64,000 nt of DNA from Sphingomonas sp. PP-CE-3G-477 (GCF_003050745.1 NZ_QAOF01000001.1:558001-622000), one strand, 5' to 3'. Counted from the first letter of the stretch, positions 51,245-60,004 are shown. The notes: generated by a model from the sequence alone, not told the origin. Numbers and translations: made by a program.

Positions 51245-52305
51245 GCGATGCATCGACCAGCATGGTCGGCACGATCGAGGTCGGCGACAAGGACCGTCTC
51301 GACCTCGACACGCTTGGCGCGTGGATGACCGCCAACGTGCCGGGGTATGCGGGGCCGCTGACCTACGCGAAGTTCGCCGGCGGCCAGTCGAACCCGACCT
51401 ACCGCCTCGACACGCCGGAGCGCGCTTATGTCCTGCGCCGGAAACCGTTCGGCCCGATCCTGCCGAGCGCGCACGCCGTCGACCGCGAATACCGCGTCAT
51501 CGCGGGGCTGCATCCAACCGGCTTCCCGGTGCCTCGGCCCTATGGTCTCTGCGAGGACGCGGCGGTCATCGGTTCGGCCTTCTACGTCATGGAGATGGTC
51601 GAAGGGCGGACGATCTGGGACGGCGCGATGCCGGGTGCGACGCCGCCCGAGCGGGCTTCGCATTACGAGGCGATGGTCGACACGCTCGCCGCGCTACACA
51701 ACACCGATTACGCGGCGGCGGGGCTCGGGGAGTACGGCAAGCCCGGCAATTATTTCGAGCGCCAGGTCGGCCGCTGGACCAAGCAATATCGCGCCGCCGA
51801 AACCGAGCACATGGACTCGGTCGAACGTCTGATCGAGTGGCTGCCGCGTACATTGCCCGAGCAGACGCGGACCTCGATCGTCCACGGTGACTACCGCATC
51901 GACAACATGATCTTCGCGCCGTCTGAGCCCAAGGTGATCGCCGTCCTCGACTGGGAATTGTCGACGCTCGGTGATCCGCTCGCGGACTTCTCGTATCTGT
52001 TGATGAGTTGGGTGACCGAACCCGAAGGGCGATCGGGCGTGCTCGGCATGACCGGGCCGGAGACGGGCATTCCGACGATCGAGCAGGTTGTAGACCGCTA
52101 TTGCGCCGCCACCGGCCGCGACGGCGTCCCCGATCTCAACTGGTATTTCGCCTACAACCTCTTCCGCCTGACCGGCATCGTCCAGGGCATCAAGAAGCGC
52201 ATCATCGACGGCACTGCGTCGAGTGCGCAGGCGGAGAAGACAGTCGCGAAGATCCACGGTCTGGCGGACGCTGCCTGGGGGTTCGCTGTGAAGGCGGGCG
52301 CGTAA
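51241..52305 (+). CDS. Phosphotransferase (APH/ACAD10-11 kinase-like)
   Basis: A 354-residue protein of the aminoglycoside phosphotransferase fold. The nucleotide loop FAGGQSNPTYRL is near residue 42, the catalytic loop is IVHGDYRIDNMIF (Brenner motif, about 217-229) and the metal site VLDWELSTLGDPLADFSYL. This close pattern is that of the N-terminal kinase half of ACAD10/11 and of LvaA-like kinases, which phosphorylate the hydroxyl of 4-hydroxyacyl-CoA. GTG overlaps the stop of the alcohol dehydrogenase gene. Confidence 0.88.
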   Translation: MSDASTSMVGTIEVGDKDRLDLDTLGAWMTANVPGYAGPLTYAKFAGGQSNPTYRLDTPERAYVLRRKPFGPILPSAHAVDREYRVIAGLHPTGFPVPRPYGLCEDAAVIGSAFYVMEMVEGRTIWDGAMPGATPPERASHYEAMVDTLAALHNTDYAAAGLGEYGKPGNYFERQVGRWTKQYRAAETEHMDSVERLIEWLPRTLPEQTRTSIVHGDYRIDNMIFAPSEPKVIAVLDWELSTLGDPLADFSYLLMSWVTEPEGRSGVLGMTGPETGIPTIEQVVDRYCAATGRDGVPDLNWYFAYNLFRLTGIVQGIKKRIIDGTASSAQAEKTVAKIHGLADAAWGFAVKAGA

Positions 52306-52310
52306 CTCAT

Positions 52311-52421
52311 CCCCCTCCCGCATGCGGGAGGGGCTAGGGGTGGGCTCACGCTCACCATAACCGATACCGTTTGTGGCTGGCCGGGGGGCCCACCCCCGAC
52401 CCCTCCCGCATGCGGGAGGGG
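52311..52421. repeat. Inverted repeat, CCCCTCCCGCATGCGGGAGGGG family
   Basis: Two copies of the palindrome CCCTCCCGCATGCGGGAGGG (at 52312-52333 and 52400-52421) in inverted arrangement with GGGCTAGGGGTGGGC/GGCCCACCCCCGACCCC arms. The same core recurs at 54752-54773. Its right end lies 10 bases before the SDR start and provides a purine-rich stretch near the ribosome binding position. Confidence 0.85.
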
Positions 52422-52431
52422 AGAAGCAAGA

Positions 52432-53196
52432 ATGTCGCAGTTCGACCTGACCGGGATGGTCGCCATCGTCACGGGATCGTCGCGAGGAATCGGCTTGGCC
52501 TCCGCGCGCGAACTGGCTGAGCACGGCGCGAAGATCGTGATCTCCAGCCGCAAGCAGGACGCATGTGACACCGTCGCGGCGGAACTGAACGCCAGGTATG
52601 GCGACGGCACCGCGATCGCGATCGCCGCAAACATCTCCGACAAGGCCGGCCTCCAGCACCTCGTCGACCAGACCCGCGCCCAACTCGGCCGCATCGACAT
52701 CCTCGTCTGCAACGCCGCCTCGAACCCCTATTACGGCCCGCAGGCCTGCATCGCCGACGACCAGTTCCGCAAGATCCTCGATAACAACATCGTTTCGAAC
52801 CACTGGCTGATCCAGATGGTCGCGCCCGAGATGCTGGAGCGCCGCAGCGGCAGCATCATCATCATCTCGTCGATCGGTGGGCTGCGCGGTTCACCGGTGA
52901 TCGGCGCCTATTGCATCAGCAAGGCCGCCGACATGCAGCTCGCGCGCAACCTCGCGGTCGAGTTCGGGCCGTCCAACGTCCGCGTCAACTGCATCGCGCC
53001 TGGCCTGATCAAGACCGACTTCGCACGAGCCTTGTGGGAAGACCCGCAGCGGATCGAGGCGGCGAACACCAGTGTGCCGCTCCGCCGGATCGGCGAGCCC
53101 GAGGAGATCGCGGGCGCGGTCGTCTTCCTGGCGTCGTCCGCGAGCAACTTCATGACCGGCCAGACGATGGTCATCGACGGCGGCGTCACGATCTAA
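52432..53196 (+). CDS. SDR-family oxidoreductase
   Basis: A 254-residue short-chain dehydrogenase: TGSSRGIG cofactor motif near residue 15, NAASNPYYG, the catalytic Ser in IISSIGG and Tyr-Lys in AYCISKAAD. Fits the glucose/3-ketoacyl reductase-like group; substrate unknown. A second SDR follows 15 bases later. Both sit at the end of the dehydrogenase-kinase block. Confidence 0.9.
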   Translation: MSQFDLTGMVAIVTGSSRGIGLASARELAEHGAKIVISSRKQDACDTVAAELNARYGDGTAIAIAANISDKAGLQHLVDQTRAQLGRIDILVCNAASNPYYGPQACIADDQFRKILDNNIVSNHWLIQMVAPEMLERRSGSIIIISSIGGLRGSPVIGAYCISKAADMQLARNLAVEFGPSNVRVNCIAPGLIKTDFARALWEDPQRIEAANTSVPLRRIGEPEEIAGAVVFLASSASNFMTGQTMVIDGGVTI

Positions 53197-53211
53197 CCGA
53201 AGGACCATGCG

Positions 53212-54009
53212 ATGCGCTTTACGGACAAATCGATCATCGTCACCGGCGCAGGCTCCGGCATCGGCCGTGCCGCCGCGCTCCTGTTCGCGAGCGAAGGGGG
53301 CAAGGTCATCGTCGCCGACAAGACCGAGGGCGCCGACGAAACCGCGCACCTGATCACGCAGGCCGGCGGCACGGCGAAGGCGATCCGCATCGACGCGGGG
53401 CTCGAAGAGGACGTGATCCGCACGATCGCGCTCGCCTGCGACAGCTTCGGCGGGCTCGACGTGATGTTCGCCAATGCGGGTGTCTCGGGCGGCATGGCGA
53501 ACCTGTTCGACACCGACGTCGCGCTCATCACCGAAGTGCTGCGCGTCAACCTGATCGGCCCGTTCCTCGCGATCAAGCACGCCGCGCCGCGTATCGCCGA
53601 GCGAGGGAAGGGCGCGATCGTCCTTACCGCCAGCGTCGCAGGGATCCGCTCCGGCGCCGGCTCGCCCGCCTATTCCGCGTCGAAAGCCGGCGTCATCAAC
53701 CTAGCCGCCGTCTCCGCGCAGCAACTCACGGGCTCGAACGTCCGCGTCAACGCGATCTGCCCCGGCCTGACCGAGACCGGCATGACGAAGCCCGTCTTCG
53801 ACTACGCACGCGAGGCGAACAAGATGGACCGCGTCGGCCGGCTCAACCCGCTCCACCGTGGCGCGCAGCCCGAGGAACTCGCCAAGGTGGCGTTGTTCCT
53901 CGCCTCCGACGACGCCAGCTACGTCAACGGCCAGGCGATCGCGGTCGATGGCGGCCTCTCGTCCAGCCATCCCGTCACCCGGCAAGAATACGGCAAGACC
54001 GCCGCCTGA
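53212..54009 (+). CDS. SDR-family oxidoreductase
   Basis: A 265-residue short-chain dehydrogenase: TGAGSGIG near residue 12, FANAGVSGG, Ser in TASVAGIRSG and Tyr-Lys in AYSASKAGV, PGLTETGMTK. AAGGA lies eight bases upstream of the ATG. With the preceding SDR, it is probably in one transcript. Substrate unknown. Confidence 0.9.
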   Translation: MRFTDKSIIVTGAGSGIGRAAALLFASEGGKVIVADKTEGADETAHLITQAGGTAKAIRIDAGLEEDVIRTIALACDSFGGLDVMFANAGVSGGMANLFDTDVALITEVLRVNLIGPFLAIKHAAPRIAERGKGAIVLTASVAGIRSGAGSPAYSASKAGVINLAAVSAQQLTGSNVRVNAICPGLTETGMTKPVFDYAREANKMDRVGRLNPLHRGAQPEELAKVALFLASDDASYVNGQAIAVDGGLSSSHPVTRQEYGKTAA

Positions 54010-54127
54010 CCGATGATGCTGTCGGGTCGCGGCGTTTCGGCCGCTGGATACGCTTGCGCAACGACTTTTGGGGGACCATTTGCGACGTGCGGACGTTGAG
54101 CGTCCGACCCCATAAAGGAGAACCCCC

Positions 54128-54742
54128 ATGGCTTTCGAACTCCCACCGCTGCCGTATGCCTATGACGCGCTCGAGCCGGTGATCGACCAGGAAACGATGA
54201 AGTTTCATCACGACAAGCATCACGCGGCGTACACGGCCAAGCTGAACGAAGGCGTCGAGAAGGATTCCGCACTGGCGGGCAAGTCGATCGAGGACATCCT
54301 CGGCATGATCTCGTCGCAGCCGCCGCTGGTCCGCAACAATGGCGGTGGTTTCTGGAACCACGACTTCTTCTGGAAGACGATGGCGGCCAAGACCGGCCAG
54401 GCACCGTCGGGCAAGCTCGCCGAGGCAATCGATCGTGATTTCGGCAGCCTCGACAAGCTCAAGGAAGAGTTCAACACCAAGGGTGCTGGGCAGTTCGGCT
54501 CGGGCTGGGCATGGCTGATCGCGGATGCAAGCGGCAAGCTGAAGGTGACGAGTACACCGAACCAGGACAACCCGCTGATGGACGACGCCAAGGAGTCCGG
54601 CACGCCGCTGCTCGGGAACGACGTCTGGGAGCACGCCTATTACCTGACGTACAAGAACGATCGTCCGGGCTATCTGAAGGCCTGGTGGGACATCGTGAAC
54701 TGGGACGTCGTGGCTGAGCGCTACGCGAAGGTCGCGGGCTGA
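54128..54742 (+). CDS. Superoxide dismutase (Fe/Mn family)
   Basis: A 204-residue enzyme that removes superoxide. Metal ligands are in KFHHDKHH, NGGGFWNHDFFW and DVWEHAYY. The GGGF before the WNH and the NQD in the late TSTPNQDNPLM are the pattern of MnSOD-type or cambialistic enzymes, where FeSOD has a Gln in the first position. Metal choice is thus not clear from annotation habit. It has its own upstream gap of 118 bases and a terminator-like hairpin behind it. Confidence 0.93.
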   Translation: MAFELPPLPYAYDALEPVIDQETMKFHHDKHHAAYTAKLNEGVEKDSALAGKSIEDILGMISSQPPLVRNNGGGFWNHDFFWKTMAAKTGQAPSGKLAEAIDRDFGSLDKLKEEFNTKGAGQFGSGWAWLIADASGKLKVTSTPNQDNPLMDDAKESGTPLLGNDVWEHAYYLTYKNDRPGYLKAWWDIVNWDVVAERYAKVAG

Positions 54743-54751
54743 ACCTTAATC

Positions 54752-54773
54752 CCCCTCCCGCTTGCGGGAGGGG
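54752..54773 (+). terminator. Hairpin CCCCTCCCGC-TT-GCGGGAGGGG after the superoxide dismutase gene
   Basis: A 10-bp perfect stem with a 2-base loop, lying between convergent genes. It belongs to the repeat family of 52311-52421. It has no T-run, so termination is uncertain. Confidence 0.5.
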
Positions 54774-54782
54774 AGCAGTAGA

Positions 54783-55394
54783 TTATCCTTCGGGCGGCAG
54801 GTCGGTGACGGCTTTGTCGCCCGTTTGCAATCCGTGCTTCAGCAGCATCGGAATGTTGGCGAACGCGAAGAGCAGCGTCAGCGGGATCGCGCCCCACAGC
54901 TTGAAGCCTACCCAGAAATCCCAGGTCGTGTTGCGCCAGACCGCCTCGTTCAGCACCGCCATGAACACGAAGAACACCGCCCAGTTGCGCGTCAGCTTGC
55001 GCCAGCCATCGGCGGACAGGCCGGGATAGGCGGTGGCGAGCAGCGACTGGAGCAGCGGGCGCCCGGTGACGAGCCCGAACGTCAGGATCGCCGCGAACAT
55101 GGCGTAGATGATCGTCGGCTTCATCTGGATGAAGCGCTGGTCGTGGAAATAGATCGTCAGCCCGCCGAACACGACGATCAGCGCGCCCGACAGCCACAGC
55201 ATCGGCGAGATATGGCCGGTCTTGACCTTCGATACGATCATGGCGGCGATCGTGGCGATGATGAACGCGGTGGTGGCGGCGACGACGCGGACGATCGGCA
55301 GGCCGGGGGTCAGGAAGTTCACCGCGAAGAAGACCGCGAGCGGGCCATAGTCGACCGCCATGCGGAGGCCGGGGGACAGGGGGGGCTTGGTCAC
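54783..55394 (-). CDS. yciB: Inner membrane septation-type protein YciB/IspZ
   Basis: A 203-residue membrane protein with about five hydrophobic segments. Motifs YGPLAVFFAVNFL, DQRFIQMKPTIIYAMFAAIL, NWAVFFVFMAVLNE and WDFWVGFKLWGAIPLTLLFA match the YciB family of intracellular septation proteins. The start is taken as GTG at 55394; GTG at 55406 is an alternative and no good ribosome site is visible. It follows ftsY on the minus strand after a 119-base gap with an inverted repeat. Confidence 0.85.
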   Translation of the reverse strand: MTKPPLSPGLRMAVDYGPLAVFFAVNFLTPGLPIVRVVAATTAFIIATIAAMIVSKVKTGHISPMLWLSGALIVVFGGLTIYFHDQRFIQMKPTIIYAMFAAILTFGLVTGRPLLQSLLATAYPGLSADGWRKLTRNWAVFFVFMAVLNEAVWRNTTWDFWVGFKLWGAIPLTLLFAFANIPMLLKHGLQTGDKAVTDLPPEG

Positions 55395-55424
55395 TGGAAT
55401 ATCCACGAAATACGGTAAGATGCC

Positions 55425-55494
55425 GTTCGTCCTGAGCTTAGTCGGAGGACATTGCCACAAGCTGACCAGTCCTTCGACTTCGCTCAGGGCAAAC
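55425..55494. repeat. Imperfect inverted repeat, GTCCTGAGC...GCTCAGG type
   Basis: Left arm GTTCGTCCTGAGCTTAGTCG and right arm AGTCCTTCGACTTCGCTCAG are inverted to each other with mismatches. It lies between ftsY and yciB on one strand. Confidence 0.7.
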
Positions 55495-55513
55495 GGGGCG
55501 CGCGAGGCAAGCG

Positions 55514-56449
55514 TTACTTCCGAACGCTTTCCACCCCCGCGATGATCCGGCTGACCTCGTTCGCATCGAACGGGCGCAGATCCGTCATGCCCTCGCCGAT
55601 GCCGATCGCGTGGATCGGAAGGCCGTATTTCTCGGCCGCCGCCACGAGAACGCCGCCGCGGGCGGTGCCGTCGAGCTTGGTCATCACGAGCCCGGTGACG
55701 CCCGCGACCTCCTTGAAGACCTCGATCTGCTGGAGTGCGTTCTGGCCGGTCGTCGCGTCGAGCACGAGCACGATGTCGTGGGGGCTCTCGGGGTTGATGC
55801 GACCCAGCACGCGGCGGATCTTGGCGAGTTCGTCCATCAACTCGCGCTTGTTCTGGAGGCGGCCGGCGGTGTCGACGATCAGCACGTCGATGCCGGTCTC
55901 GGTCGCCTTCTTGACTGCATCCCAAACTACGCCCGCCGCGTCGCCGCCTTCGGGGCCGGTGACGATCGGCACGCCGACGCGCTCGGCCCAGGTGCGGAGC
56001 TGGCCGATCGCGGCGGCGCGGAAGGTGTCGCCAGCGGCGAGCATCACACCGTAGTCCTGCTCCATCAACAGATGCGCGAGTTTGGCGATGGTGGTGGTCT
56101 TGCCCGAGCCGTTGACGCCGATGACGAGGATCACCTGCGGGCGCGGGAAGGCATCGATCTCGATCGGTTTCGCGACCGTGGCGAGGACCTTCTCGACTTC
56201 TTCCGCGACGATCACGCGGATGCCGAGTTCCTCCATGTTGCGCTCGAAGCTGCCTTCGGACAGGCGGCGGCGGATGCGGCCGGCGGTCTCGGGGCCGAGA
56301 TCGGACGCGATCAGGGCTTCCTCGATGTCGTCCAGCGTCGAATCGTCGAGCCGCGCGCCGCCGAGGCCGGCGAGGTTGCCGACGAGCCGGTCGGAGGTGC
56401 GCTTGAAGCCGCCGATCAGCTTGTCGTGCCAGGTGGGGGTGGTGCTCAT
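55514..56449 (-). CDS. ftsY: Signal recognition particle receptor FtsY
   Basis: A 311-residue GTPase that docks ribosome-nascent chain complexes at the membrane. It lacks a long N-terminal acidic domain, as usual in alphaproteobacteria. The NG domain shows the P-loop GVNGSGKTTTIAKLA (near residue 112), DTFRAAAIGQL, DTAGR and TKLDGTARGG. It overlaps mtaB by 4 bases upstream and precedes yciB. Its partner ffh is 4 kb away on the other strand. Confidence 0.95.
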   Translation of the reverse strand: MSTTPTWHDKLIGGFKRTSDRLVGNLAGLGGARLDDSTLDDIEEALIASDLGPETAGRIRRRLSEGSFERNMEELGIRVIVAEEVEKVLATVAKPIEIDAFPRPQVILVIGVNGSGKTTTIAKLAHLLMEQDYGVMLAAGDTFRAAAIGQLRTWAERVGVPIVTGPEGGDAAGVVWDAVKKATETGIDVLIVDTAGRLQNKRELMDELAKIRRVLGRINPESPHDIVLVLDATTGQNALQQIEVFKEVAGVTGLVMTKLDGTARGGVLVAAAEKYGLPIHAIGIGEGMTDLRPFDANEVSRIIAGVESVRK

Positions 56450-57693
56450 GATGGTTCTCGTGTTGCGCTGAGGCGGTCGGCCGTGGCGCCGGTGATCGTG
56501 ATGCGGACGATGTCGCCGGGTATGGAAGGTTCGTCCAGCAGGACTTCTGCGAAATTGCCGATATGGCCGCGGTCGCCGGGGCGTTCGACGAGCAGATCCT
56601 GCGATGTTCCCACCAGCGTTTGCAGCCAGTTCGCTCGCGATGTTTCGCCGGCGTCGCGGAGGAGGGCGGCACGCTGGCGGCGGACTTCGGGTTCGACCTG
56701 CGGCATCCGCGCGGCGGGGGTGCCGGCGCGGGGCGAGTAGGGGAAGATGTGCGGGTGGACGATGTGGCAGTCGTCGATCAGCGCGCGCGTGTTGGCGAAC
56801 ATCGCCGCATCCTCGGTCGGGAAGCCGGCGATCAGGTCCGCGCCGATCGCGATGTCGGGGCGCGCGGTTTTGAGGCGGTCGACGAGGGCGACGCTTTCGG
56901 CGCGCGAATGGCGGCGCTTCATACGCTTGAGGATCATGTCGTCGCCGGCCTGCAACGACAGGTGGACGTGGGGCATGATCCTGCGCTCAGTCGTCAGCAG
57001 CGCGAAGAGGCGGTCGTCGATCTCGATGCCGTCTAGCGAGGAGAGACGCAGGCGTTCGAGGCTGGGGATGTGACGCAGGATGCGTTCGACAAGGTGGCCT
57101 AGCGTCGGCGCGCCGGGGAGGTCTGGACCGTAGCTGGTGAGGTCGACGCCGGTGAGGACTATCTCGCGGTGGCCTGCGTCGACGAGGCCGGCGATCCGGT
57201 CGACGACCGCGCCGGCGGGAACCGAGCGGCTCGGGCCGCGGCCGAACGGGATCGCGCAGAAGGTGCAACGGTGGTCGCAGCCGTTCTGGACTTCGACGAA
57301 CGCGCGAGCGTGCGCGGAGAAGCTCGCGGCGAGATGCGGCGCGGTCTCGCGGACCTGCATGATGTCGGAGACGACGACCGGGGCTTCGGTCTGCCAAGCT
57401 TGCGGCATCAGCTTGTCCGCATTGCCGACGACGCGGTCGACTTCGGGCATCGCGGCGAAGCTCGCGGGGTCGATCTGAGCGGCGCAACCGGTGACGACGA
57501 TCTGCGCGTCTGGCCGATCGCGTTTAGCCCGGCGGATCGCGACCCGCGTTGCCTTCACGGCGGCGTTGGTGACCGCACAGCTGTTGACGACGACCATATC
57601 CCGCCCGGCGACGAGCGCGCGAATGGTCTCGCTTTCGGCGATGTTGAGGCGGCAGCCGAGGCTGATGACCTCTGGCTGCGGGGCAGATGGCAT
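56446..57693 (-). CDS. mtaB: tRNA t6A37 methylthiotransferase MtaB
   Basis: A 415-residue radical-SAM enzyme that adds a methylthio group to t6A37 of tRNAs. It has the N-terminal UPF0004 domain with Cys residues (ISLGCRLN, VNSCAVTN, VVTGCAAQ), the radical SAM cluster in GCDHRCTFCAIPFGRG, and a C-terminal TRAM-like domain. The start at 57693 is chosen because the family begins there; the frame runs upstream into a repeat. It overlaps ftsY by 4 bases. Confidence 0.93.
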   Translation of the reverse strand: MPSAPQPEVISLGCRLNIAESETIRALVAGRDMVVVNSCAVTNAAVKATRVAIRRAKRDRPDAQIVVTGCAAQIDPASFAAMPEVDRVVGNADKLMPQAWQTEAPVVVSDIMQVRETAPHLAASFSAHARAFVEVQNGCDHRCTFCAIPFGRGPSRSVPAGAVVDRIAGLVDAGHREIVLTGVDLTSYGPDLPGAPTLGHLVERILRHIPSLERLRLSSLDGIEIDDRLFALLTTERRIMPHVHLSLQAGDDMILKRMKRRHSRAESVALVDRLKTARPDIAIGADLIAGFPTEDAAMFANTRALIDDCHIVHPHIFPYSPRAGTPAARMPQVEPEVRRQRAALLRDAGETSRANWLQTLVGTSQDLLVERPGDRGHIGNFAEVLLDEPSIPGDIVRITITGATADRLSATREPS

Positions 57694-57760
57694 GGGGCGC
57701 GATTTAGGAGGGGCGGGGGGGGAAGTCCACGGTTGGTGTTTCGGGGGAGCGTCCGTCTGC

Positions 57761-57836
57761 GTTCTCCTGCGGATGCAGGAGCCAGGGTACCACCCGCAGC
57801 GCTGCCTGGCCCTAGGCTCCGCCTTCGCGGGAAAAC
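57761..57836. repeat. Inverted repeat, GCGAAGGCGGGAG family
   Basis: Divergent copy: GTTCTCCTGCGGATGCAGGA at left, GGCTCCGCCTTCGCGGGAAA at right. It lies in the 319-base gap between mtaB and the GGDEF/EAL gene. Confidence 0.75.
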
Positions 57837-57870
57837 TAGCGTAATGGAGGTGCTCCTCCTCCATCAGACA

Positions 57871-57979
57871 CCACCCCGGCGAAGGCCGGGGCCCAATTGG
57901 GGAACGTTGCTAACTACGGACTATCCGCGGTTACTGCGACCTTTCCAATTGGGCCCCGCCCTTCGCCGGGGGGGGGTGG
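57871..57979. repeat. Inverted repeat, CCACCCCGGCGAAGGCCGGGG family
   Basis: Left CCACCCCGGCGAAGGCCGGG, right CCCCGCCCTTCGCCGGGG(...)GGTGG, with inner AATTGG arms. It occupies the rest of the gap before the GGDEF/EAL stop codon. Nothing else is visible in 57694-58012. Confidence 0.8.
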
Positions 57980-58012
57980 GATAGGCCACCCAAGAATAAG
58001 CGTGTATTGCAA

Positions 58013-59638
58013 TCACCCCGCCAGCCGCGGCGCAATGCCGCGAGGTGGTGGCACGCTCCGGTCGGGCCGCTGCGCCAGCAATCGTTTCTCGGCCAGCAAC
58101 CGCCGGATCTGTGCAGCGCCCAGTGGTCGCCCGTACAGATACCCCTGACCCTTCGCGCAGCCGATCGCGCGGAGGCGTTCTTCGATCGCGGCGTCCTCGA
58201 TGCCTTCCGCGGTCGTCGGCAAGTTGAGACTGTCGCCAAGCCGCACGATCGTGTTGACGATCGCCATGCTCTCCGGATTGTCGAGGATCGACGAGACGAA
58301 GCTCTTGTCGATCTTGATCCGGTCGAACGGCAGCGCGCGCAGATGCGCCAAGCTCGAATAGCCGGTGCCGAAATCGTCGAGTGCGAGGCGGATGCCCTGG
58401 TTTTTTAGGCTCCCCACGATCGACTGCGCGAGGGGAAGATTGTCGAACAGCGCGCTCTCGGTGATCTCGATCTCGAGCCGGCTCGCGGGAAAGCCCGTCT
58501 CGACCAGCGTCTTGATGATCTTCTGCGCGAGCCACGCGTCGCGTAGCTGGAGCGGGGAGACGTTGACCGAGAGGGTGAGCCCGGCGTCCCAGTCCCGCGC
58601 TGCGGTGAACGCCTGGTGCATGATCGACAGCGAGAGGTCGCCGATCAGGCCGATTTCCTCGGCGATGGGGATGAACACGTCCGGCGCGATCGTCCCCCTG
58701 ATGGGATGCTCCCAGCGCGCCAGGACCTCGAAACCGGTGATGAGGCCGGTCGTAAGGTCGACCTGCTGCTCGAAATACGGGACGATCTCCTGCGCGGGAA
58801 TTGCGTGGCGCAGGCCTGCTTCGAGTTCGCCGCGTAGTTGGAGTGACCGCTCCATCGACCGATCGAACCAGGCATGGCGGCCGCGTCCGGCGGTCTTGGC
58901 AGCATGGAGCGCGATGTCGGCATTTCGCAGGAGCGCGTCGACCGAGGCGCAGTCGACGTCCGACCTGGCGATACCGATTGACACGCTCATGTGGATGTCG
59001 ACGCCATCGGCGCGAAACGGCAGCGCGAGACCGGCGATCATGCGCTCGGCGATTCGATCGGCCACGTTCTTGTGCGCGGAGTCGAACACGAAGGTGCAGG
59101 CGAATTCGTCTGCGCCGAGCCGTGCGAGCAGGCTGGCACCAGGAGCGATCGCGGCGATCGTCTCGGCGACATAGACGAGCAGCAGGTCGCCCACCGCATA
59201 GCCGTGCAGGTCGTTGACGCCCTTGAAGTGATCGATGTCGATCGTCAGCATGGCCATCGCCTTGCCGCGGCGGCGGGCGCTGGCGAACAGGGTCGCGCCG
59301 TCTTCGGACAGGCTGCGGCGATTGAGGAGCCCGGTGAGCGGATCGCGCTGTGCCAGAGCCTCGGCGCGGTGACCCGCGTCGGTCAGCGTGCTCAACTCCG
59401 CAGCCAAGGCGCGATACCGGAACCAGCCGAACAGGATCAGCGCGATGTTGAGCAGCATCGCCGCGACCAGCGTGCGGTCGAACACCTCGGTGCTGCTGTG
59501 AAAATGCGCGACCGACTTGACGAGTACCGTGCCGCCGGTGCCGACGAACAAAAGGGTTGCGGCGCCCGTAACGGCGCCGGTCATGAATTCCCGACTTATG
59601 TTGCGGGGCGCGCGTGGCGCCGCCGACTTTGCGGTCAT
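58013..59638 (-). CDS. GGDEF/EAL protein (cyclic di-GMP turnover)
   Basis: A 541-residue membrane protein. Two transmembrane helices lie near residues 20-40 and 60-78, then GGDEF (about 105-260) and EAL (about 285-530). The GGDEF motif reads GADEF in RLGADEFAC, an unusual variant. The EAL domain has EVL in GFEVLARWEHP, N in SVNVSPLQL, E in EITES, DDFGTGYSS, K in KIDKSF, E in EGIED and Q in QGYLYGRP, so the catalytic set is present. Activity is likely phosphodiesterase with a regulatory or weak GGDEF domain. The start at 59638 has AGG upstream. Confidence 0.9.
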   Translation of the reverse strand: MTAKSAAPRAPRNISREFMTGAVTGAATLLFVGTGGTVLVKSVAHFHSSTEVFDRTLVAAMLLNIALILFGWFRYRALAAELSTLTDAGHRAEALAQRDPLTGLLNRRSLSEDGATLFASARRRGKAMAMLTIDIDHFKGVNDLHGYAVGDLLLVYVAETIAAIAPGASLLARLGADEFACTFVFDSAHKNVADRIAERMIAGLALPFRADGVDIHMSVSIGIARSDVDCASVDALLRNADIALHAAKTAGRGRHAWFDRSMERSLQLRGELEAGLRHAIPAQEIVPYFEQQVDLTTGLITGFEVLARWEHPIRGTIAPDVFIPIAEEIGLIGDLSLSIMHQAFTAARDWDAGLTLSVNVSPLQLRDAWLAQKIIKTLVETGFPASRLEIEITESALFDNLPLAQSIVGSLKNQGIRLALDDFGTGYSSLAHLRALPFDRIKIDKSFVSSILDNPESMAIVNTIVRLGDSLNLPTTAEGIEDAAIEERLRAIGCAKGQGYLYGRPLGAAQIRRLLAEKRLLAQRPDRSVPPPRGIAPRLAG

Positions 59639-59933
59639 GGTATAGCCTGTCCGGTCTTCGATTGGTCTGCGGTGTGCCATGCGACAGGTGTAAGATATGT
59701 TAAGAAGCCGTTTAGGCGGGACGGAGCGTGTCATGCGCGCGCCTGATTGATCTGCATCACGACATTAGTATTTTCCGCAATCGCGCTGGTCAGTCTGAAC
59801 ACTGCTTTCGCCGGAGAACGAGGAGGCGTCTGCTCGACAAGGCCGACTCCGAGCCCATCTTGCATCCCTACCCACATTCCAGTAATGGGCGCATCACGTT
59901 CCGTTACGGGGCGCATTGGACGAGCATCCAAGG

Positions 59934-59984
59934 ATGCACGCTGGCCGGCGAGGTTTCGCCCGCCGGCGCTTTTGCGTTTTGTCG
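59934..59984 (+). promoter_or_regulatory. ffh: Two hairpins in the ffh leader
   Basis: GCATCC-AA-GGATGC (59934-59947) is followed by GCCGGCG (59954-59960) pairing with CGCCGGC (59971-59977), then GCTTTTGCG and TTTT, 20 bases before the ffh start. It resembles a terminator/attenuator. The rest of the 366-base gap (59639-60004) holds no gene that I can support. Confidence 0.4.
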
Positions 59985-60004
59985 CGGTGATTTGGAGTAT
60001 TTCG

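Noticed and set aside
54783..56672. A 629-codon frame spanning yciB, ftsY and mtaB on the minus strand
   Set aside because: Only its end encodes YciB; the rest is the wrong frame of ftsY and mtaB.
59747..60004. An 86-residue N-terminal extension of Ffh
   Set aside because: Residues are unlike Ffh, the family starts with MFESLS at 60005, and hairpins lie in the leader.
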